Shown: piece by piece, positions 59,051 through 64,000 of the stretch
Layout of the letters: every line of letters starts with the position of its first letter
Numbering within the stretch: the first letter of the stretch is position 1
DNA from: Geosiphon pyriformis
Lineage: Eukaryota > Glomeromycota > Glomeromycetes > Archaeosporales > Geosiphonaceae
Direction: 5' to 3'
Assembly (NCBI GenBank): GCA_016748015.1
Contig: JAAOMT010000523.1
Span: 525,757-589,756, forward strand
Length of the DNA: 64,000 nucleotides
The notes under the pieces: model-generated
Databases searched by the model: none
What the model saw: only the letters and a program-made list of their open reading frames with translations
What the model was told of the DNA's origin: nothing
Position numbers and translations under genes: made by a program

Positions 59051-59870
59051 TGGATGGGCTCTTTTAAGTACTATTCTTAAGTGCCTATTGTCATAGTACC
59101 AGATGCTAATCTTCTAATCTAGATTGGTATAGACTAAAATATTTTCTGACTTGGGACCATCAGATGAGTCTTGTTGATTTATTGTACTGCTGATTCTCAA
59201 TTTCCATTTTTCTTGTCAAGTTCCTTTTGTATTGACACTCTTCACAATGCTGACTTTGGCACAGAATAAGACAATTTTTGCAAAAGTAAATGTTGATCTG
59301 GGCAAAATACTGTTCTTGCTCTTGGCGAGTGAGACACAGCTGTTAATAATTTTCTTAGAATTCGTCCACTGGGTCAAACATGTTATAGCTGGCAACTTTA
59401 TTGGCTATTTTGGCTGACACTTTTCAACATTGTATTTTTTCGGTGGTTCTTTCTCTTACTTTGGCTTGTACAGTGTTGTATAACTTATTCTTGTCATGTG
59501 GCTAGTGCTGTAGTCTTCTTAATACTCTGTTGAACACTGCTTTGAATGGCATTTTTCTTCTTACCCAGTTACAGATGAGGATCATGTATTGGCAAGTTGC
59601 ATCACATGTTCCTTCTTTGTCTGGCTTGTTGATCCAGTTATACTCTTTTGGTAATAGTTCTCCACAAGCGAGACATGGTTCTTCATCTCATTTTCTGTGT
59701 CTTTCTGGGTAACCATATTTTTTTTTGTTACAATAATTACAATAGTAGTGTGTGAGGTTTCTTGGGTCTTTATTTAGTGCATTGCACACAGTCATGGATG
59801 AGAGTTTTTTATTGCAAACTGAATATTTCAGTTTTGGTTTGTGTTGCTAGCGGTTTTTTTGTGAACTTAC
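59051..59870 (-). pseudogene. E-r Cys-rich module and second Cys cluster
   Basis: The second cluster at 59231-59287 reads YFCKNCLILCQSQHCEECQY, intact. The spacer (about 59300-59500) has NKVASYNMFDPVDEF and QEQEQYFAQIN. The first module at about 59770-59560 contains YYCNYCNKKKYGYPERHRK, PCLACGELLPKEYNW and GTCDATCQYMILICNW. Its Cys positions coincide with those of A-f and B2, so the module is shared by three families. Confidence 0.72.
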
Positions 59871-60549
59871 CTGGTTTCATTCGGATCTTTCTTTGTTCCT
59901 CCAAGTTGGTATGACCAGTAGTCCTGTTCTTTGGTTATTAGCTTATGAGAGCTAATAAGTTTTAATGGCTGGTAGGGCTGGATTTTCTTTGAATTCGAAG
60001 GTAGATCTTTGGTTGGTACTGGGTTTTTGAAAGTGGCTACATGTGGCTGAAATTCTGGCATGGTGGCTATTATAATTAATAAGAAGCTCTTGGGTGGTCC
60101 AGTCTAATGTGGCATTGGCTTTTGTTAACCAGTCATTTCCTACTAACACTTAATATTGTGTAGTGTCCATTACTAATACTTTGTAAGTATTATTATGCCA
60201 TTAATTTCAAAAGGAAATAAGTCGATTTTGTCATGAGGCAGCTTGATACTTCTATCAGCTGTTATAATTTGGAACGTTGCAGTGTAATCAACTTTGAAAC
60301 CCAGTTGGTTTATTAGTTGAAGCGTCACAATGCTTTTAGTGGATCCACTGTTTAAGATGAGTTTAATTGGCATGTTGTTTACTTTTGCTTCCATGTACAT
60401 AGCAGTAATTGGGCATTTTTTATCCAATGCTGCTCCACTAAACATAGTCTTTTTTTTCCTCTAATTCAAAAAAAAAATAGCTACGAGGCTGCTATCTTCT
60501 ATAATAATAGCTGGTGGTATTTTTTGAATCAAGTTCTGGCTATTAGTAA
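59871..60549 (-). pseudogene. E-r retropepsin
   Basis: At 60445-60173: ITAMYMEAKVNNMPIK, LILNSGSTKSIVTLQLI, IITADRSIKLPHDKIDLF. The catalytic triplet is NSG (Asp to Asn) but keeps the Gly that is Arg in A-f, B1 and B2. LVGNDWLTKANATLDWTTQEL lies at 60149-60080. Upstream, toward 60549, decayed gag-end sequence is cut by an LTR A. Confidence 0.75.
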
Positions 60550-60944
60550 TGTTACAAGTAATTATTTGGGATCTTAAATCAAATAATAAACCTGTAACTT
60601 GGTGCTTAGTATCTTGATGGTGGTAGTATTAGTACGTTGGTTGTATCTGAAGATTTTGAGTTGACTTCTTTGTATAATAAACAGAGATTCAATGGTAATC
60701 TTCTTCATAGTCTCCCGGAATTGCAATTCCATCAAATTTTTTTCTCAGCATGGTGGCTGGTAATCTTGGCAGAAATGTCCTTCTGGTAAGCTATCCTTAA
60801 ATTCTCAATTTATATATCTTTCTTTTGGGGTCTTTTACCAGACTATTCTTGACATCAATAATTTAGCACTTTTTTATCAATTAGTAAACAACAGTAAAAT
60901 CAAAGAAAAAAAATAAAGACAATAAAGAAAATAAGCCAAGGTGT
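60550..60944 (-). repeat. Truncated LTR A, minus strand
   Basis: It starts TGTTACAAGTAATT and keeps only the LTR 3' part, through the pyrimidine-tract complement and ATAAGCCAAG near 60940, where LTR B3 begins. No primer-binding site lies to its left, so it is an insertion into E-r rather than its own LTR. Confidence 0.8.
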
Positions 60945-61932
60945 TGTTACCAGTAAAATTTTAGCTATTAATTAGCATGAAATTATCTTTATAATTCCTA
61001 TTATTAATTAACATATTAATATCAATTCAAATTATCACTTATTATTTAATCAATTTATCACATATCACGATTTAATTAATAATCCAATTAGTACAACAGA
61101 AAGTAAGATGATTAAATTATACAATATTCTGAACTTTGTAGCATTCTAAAATTTGCCGAAATTTACAAAAATTCGCCGAAATTTATAGAAATTCACCGAA
61201 ATTATGAATAGTTCACCCAAATTAATCAATAGTTCAGCAAAATAACTTGTAGTCCATCAAAATGTATCTTTAATTTGCCAAAATTTGAGCAAAAAGAAAA
61301 AGTGCAAGTTCATAGACTAGTATTACAACAAGTTGTATAAAAAAAGAGCTTTTCTTTTCAAGAAAGTGTATCTTACTTTAGATTTATTACTTAGAACCAT
61401 TTCTACACACACAAAAAGAAATAAATATCAAATAATTTGAAAAACCAAATTCTTAATTATTGCACTTGAAAAATCCCCAAAACCTAACTAATATTTTGAA
61501 ATTGATTAGCTACCAATTTCAGTAAATTGTTAGTGACTCCAGATCTGGATAGAAAACGTTTTCTCTGACACAATTCTATTTTTTTTACATTTCTTTTATT
61601 TTTTTTTTATTTTTTTATTACAATCATTAGGGTAGCCTACAGACAAGATTCCTGTAGAAGAGTTGACTTTCACAGCAAAGTAACTACACATTTTAGTGAG
61701 CTTCCAGACAAGCAATTCCTGGGAAAGAGTTGACAGTTACTACAATGTAACTATACAAAATAACTAGCATGAAATTGGCCATTCCACTTAGAAGCCCAGC
61801 AGTTCAAATTATAGGAGATAATTTGAAGATAAATTCAGTTACTGGAGGTCCAACTACTTCTAGAAAACGTGAATTTACAACAAACAGACATTAACAACAT
61901 TTAAAAAAAGAGACCAAAAATCTCCGGTAACA
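60945..61932 (+). repeat. 5' LTR of element B3
   Basis: It runs from TGTTACCAGTAAAATTTTAGC to TCCGGTAACA, 988 bp, with both termini unmutated. The 20-21-bp array is at about 61150-61293. TCCAGATCTGGA at 61538-61549 replaces the TCCAGGCCTGGA palindrome of other copies. CTGTAGAAGAG near 61651-61661 is complementary to bases beside the primer-binding site. Confidence 0.88.
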
Positions 61933-61979
61933 TTTGGTGCTCTTCTACAGAAATAACACAGCAACAACAAACTTCAAAG
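61933..61979 (+). promoter_or_regulatory. Primer-binding site and leader of B3
   Basis: TTTGGTGCTCTTCTACAG follows the LTR. CTCTTCTACAG is the exact complement of CTGTAGAAGAG inside the LTR. Confidence 0.65.
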
Positions 61980-63760
61980 TAGTGACCACACCAGACACAA
62001 CAACTCTAGAATATTATCAGTCAATTTACACCCATTGCAAGCAGAGATTCAACATCCCAGACGGAATTGAAATTGTTGAAAGAACACTCTACCAATACAT
62101 TGAAAACTGTATTAACAATTATCTTCTTGGAAATTACAACATTTCAGAAGTTAGAAGCAATCTTTACAATAATCTAGTGCACTATTCACAATTGAGAACT
62201 GAAGATCTTAACAGTGAAACACTTGCCACCTACTTTCAAGAACTCAATTACAACATTATCAAGTATTGTGAAGAAAAATACCCAGTACAGTCTAAATACT
62301 CTCTTGACTTTGAATCAGAAACAGAAACAAGCAACAAAAGCAAACAAAAAGTGAAACAACACTCAAAAACCACTTCAAACACTCCAATACTACCAAAGAC
62401 AACTGCCAAACACTTGCAAACACCTGAACAAGGAACCAGTGTCAAATTACCACTTTTTATCACATCATTTCCAATTTCACTTGCTCGACCACAAACACCA
62501 AATTCACCACTTAACTGTTTCTCCAGACCAGAAGATTTTCAGTCACCTAGAAATCCTACTCAACAGCAGAAACCCATATCAACAAGCACCAATATTATTG
62601 AATACTTGCAGGAAAATGAAAGTGATCATTCAGAATATTTGGAAAGTGAAAAAACTGAATCAGAACAAGAAAAAGCTACAGAAAACAAAGAGAAAATAGC
62701 AACTGCTTTCATTGCAAAAATTTCAGAATTCACAGGTAAAGATAGTCATACCAGTCCTCAAGAATGGCTTGACAAAATTCAAAAAACAGAAGATGCAAAT
62801 GGTTGAAATGCAGCAAGAATGCTCAAAACAATTTCATACTTTCTCTAAGGAACTGCAAAAAAATAGTTTGAAAACTTAGAAGAACTATTTAAAAACTGGC
62901 AAGCATTCAAAGATGCTTTTCTATAACAATTCACCAACAACAACACCTCTATCACTCTCAGAAACCGCTTTCGCAATATCAAGCAAGAAACATTTAAAAC
63001 TGTTATGACCTATCTTGGAAGATTCAACAAACTTTTCAAATGAATTCAACAATTGGAAACCAATGACTACTATTCTGATGCTCAAATTCTGGATCAGTTT
63101 ATAGCAGAGTTAAAAGACAAACTAATTAAAAAAGTCCACTCACATGCTCCAGCAGACTTAGCAACTGCCATTAGATATGCAAAGAATTATGAAATGGCAA
63201 TAGAAGAAGCAAATCACAGCAAGCTTGTAAACTTTGCAATTAGAGAAACCAGTTCAGCAGCTAAGAAAAAAATAGACCAACTCATAAAGAAGATTGAAAG
63301 CTATTTTACAAACCAACAACAACTGCAGCAACAACCACAAAAATATCAACCATCACAGTGATGCAACCAAAACAACTTTGGACCACCATCCAACAACCAA
63401 CTTCAAAATTGTCACTATTGTGAAATTCCAGGACACTGGAAACGAAATTGCAGGAAACTACAAAGAGACCAACAAAACAGGAGTAATCAATATTACTCTT
63501 TACCACAACAATCTTATTACCAACTTCCACTACCAACTTATTATTCACCAAGACCACAAATTCAAAACAGCTATTATCAACCAGCTTCACAACCAATTCA
63601 ACAACAATATCAGCAATCTTTACCAATTCAGCAATTTCAGACACCACCCACTCAACAATATCAAGTACCAGCCAGAAGATTGGTTCAATATAACCAATTC
63701 ATATCTCAAAATTAATTCAGTAATAATAACACCAGAATCAACCCAAACAACCAGTTGATT
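61980..63760 (+). pseudogene. B3 gag
   Basis: The gag frame passes through AAAGTAGTGACC (GTG 61982) and is open, without ATG, from the primer-binding site to 62804: VTTPDTTTLEYYQSIYTHCK, then the Thr/Pro-rich segment and the start of the capsid-like core (FTGKDSHTSPQEWLDKI). Stops follow at Trp, Gln and Arg positions, then an open stretch 63053-63361. The knuckle at 63410-63451 reads CHYCEIPGHWKRNC, with the inner Gly as Glu but all four metal ligands present. The Gln/Pro linker follows. Confidence 0.85.
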
Positions 63761-64000
63761 TTTCGAAATTCTGGTCAGCAAAGACCAAACTACTTTCACA
63801 CACAACCTAGTTATTTAATAATACCAGAAGAATCGGATTTTCAACAAACTGCACTTTCTGAAAGTAGAGATACAGCACCAAAATCAAATCTTTCCAACCA
63901 CACTATTCCACCAGCTCAAATTGCCCAAAATGCCAATTTGTCAGATATATTTTCATTTGAATTTGAGACAAATGAATCACCATTCTTGCTGAGTAATGCA
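63761..64000 (+). pseudogene. B3 linker ahead of protease, cut by window end
   Basis: The sequence is collinear with B2 51260-51500 (DFQQTALSE, IAQNANLSDIFSFEFE) and stops at the window edge just before the protease. The rest of B3 should lie to the right. Confidence 0.8.

Overview
The window is AT-rich eukaryotic DNA made almost entirely of decayed retrotransposons. I see no bacterial operons, no tRNA or rRNA genes and no intact cellular gene; one partial hypothetical ORF enters at the left edge. The combination of high AT, Ty3/Gypsy-type polyproteins carrying a dUTPase, and a LINE whose RT/RNase H series I recognise as typical of arbuscular-mycorrhizal fungi suggests a Glomeromycotina nuclear genome (Gigaspora/Rhizophagus-like). 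That assignment rests on memory of family style and is moderate confidence only.

Layout. 1-5450: end of a hypothetical gene, then very AT-rich intergenic DNA with a 57-bp and a 12-bp tandem array. 5451-10521: one minus-strand LINE, split by two solo LTRs of family A. 10522-18643: fragments of families A, B, C and D stacked on each other, including a B/C chimera. 18644-35263: two minus-strand family-A elements (A-r1, A-r2), the second split by a complete plus-strand element, A-f (24409-34477). 35264-46083: minus-strand C-r, then A-r3. 46084-48456: LTR and gag of family D. 48457-58368: complete plus-strand element B2. 58369-60549: minus-strand fragment of a fifth family, E. 60945-64000: LTR and gag of B3, running off the window.

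Four LTR families are defined by their termini: A (TGTTACTTATAG...CTGTAACA, about 0.73-1.0 kb), B (TGTTACCAGTAG...GGTAACA, about 0.97-0.99 kb), C (TGTTATTTGAGT..., about 1.04 kb) and D (TGTTATGGTTTA...CGTAACA, 874 bp). Each has its own short tandem array ahead of a TATA-like box and a downstream stem-loop.

The reconstructable order in A and B is gag (capsid-like core, CCHC knuckle) - retropepsin - Cys-rich zinc-like module - second short Cys cluster - acidic linker - dUTPase - dUTPase-like beta domain - RT - RNase H - integrase (HHCC, DDE, GPY/F-like end) - extra C-terminal domain. The Cys modules recur in A, B and E, the post-dUTPase domain in A, B, C and E, and the post-integrase domain in A, B and C. 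The recurrence of these non-canonical modules across diverged families is the best candidate here for an undescribed system. All copies carry stop codons best explained by C:G to T:A transitions, plus a few indels, so none is an active element as it stands.
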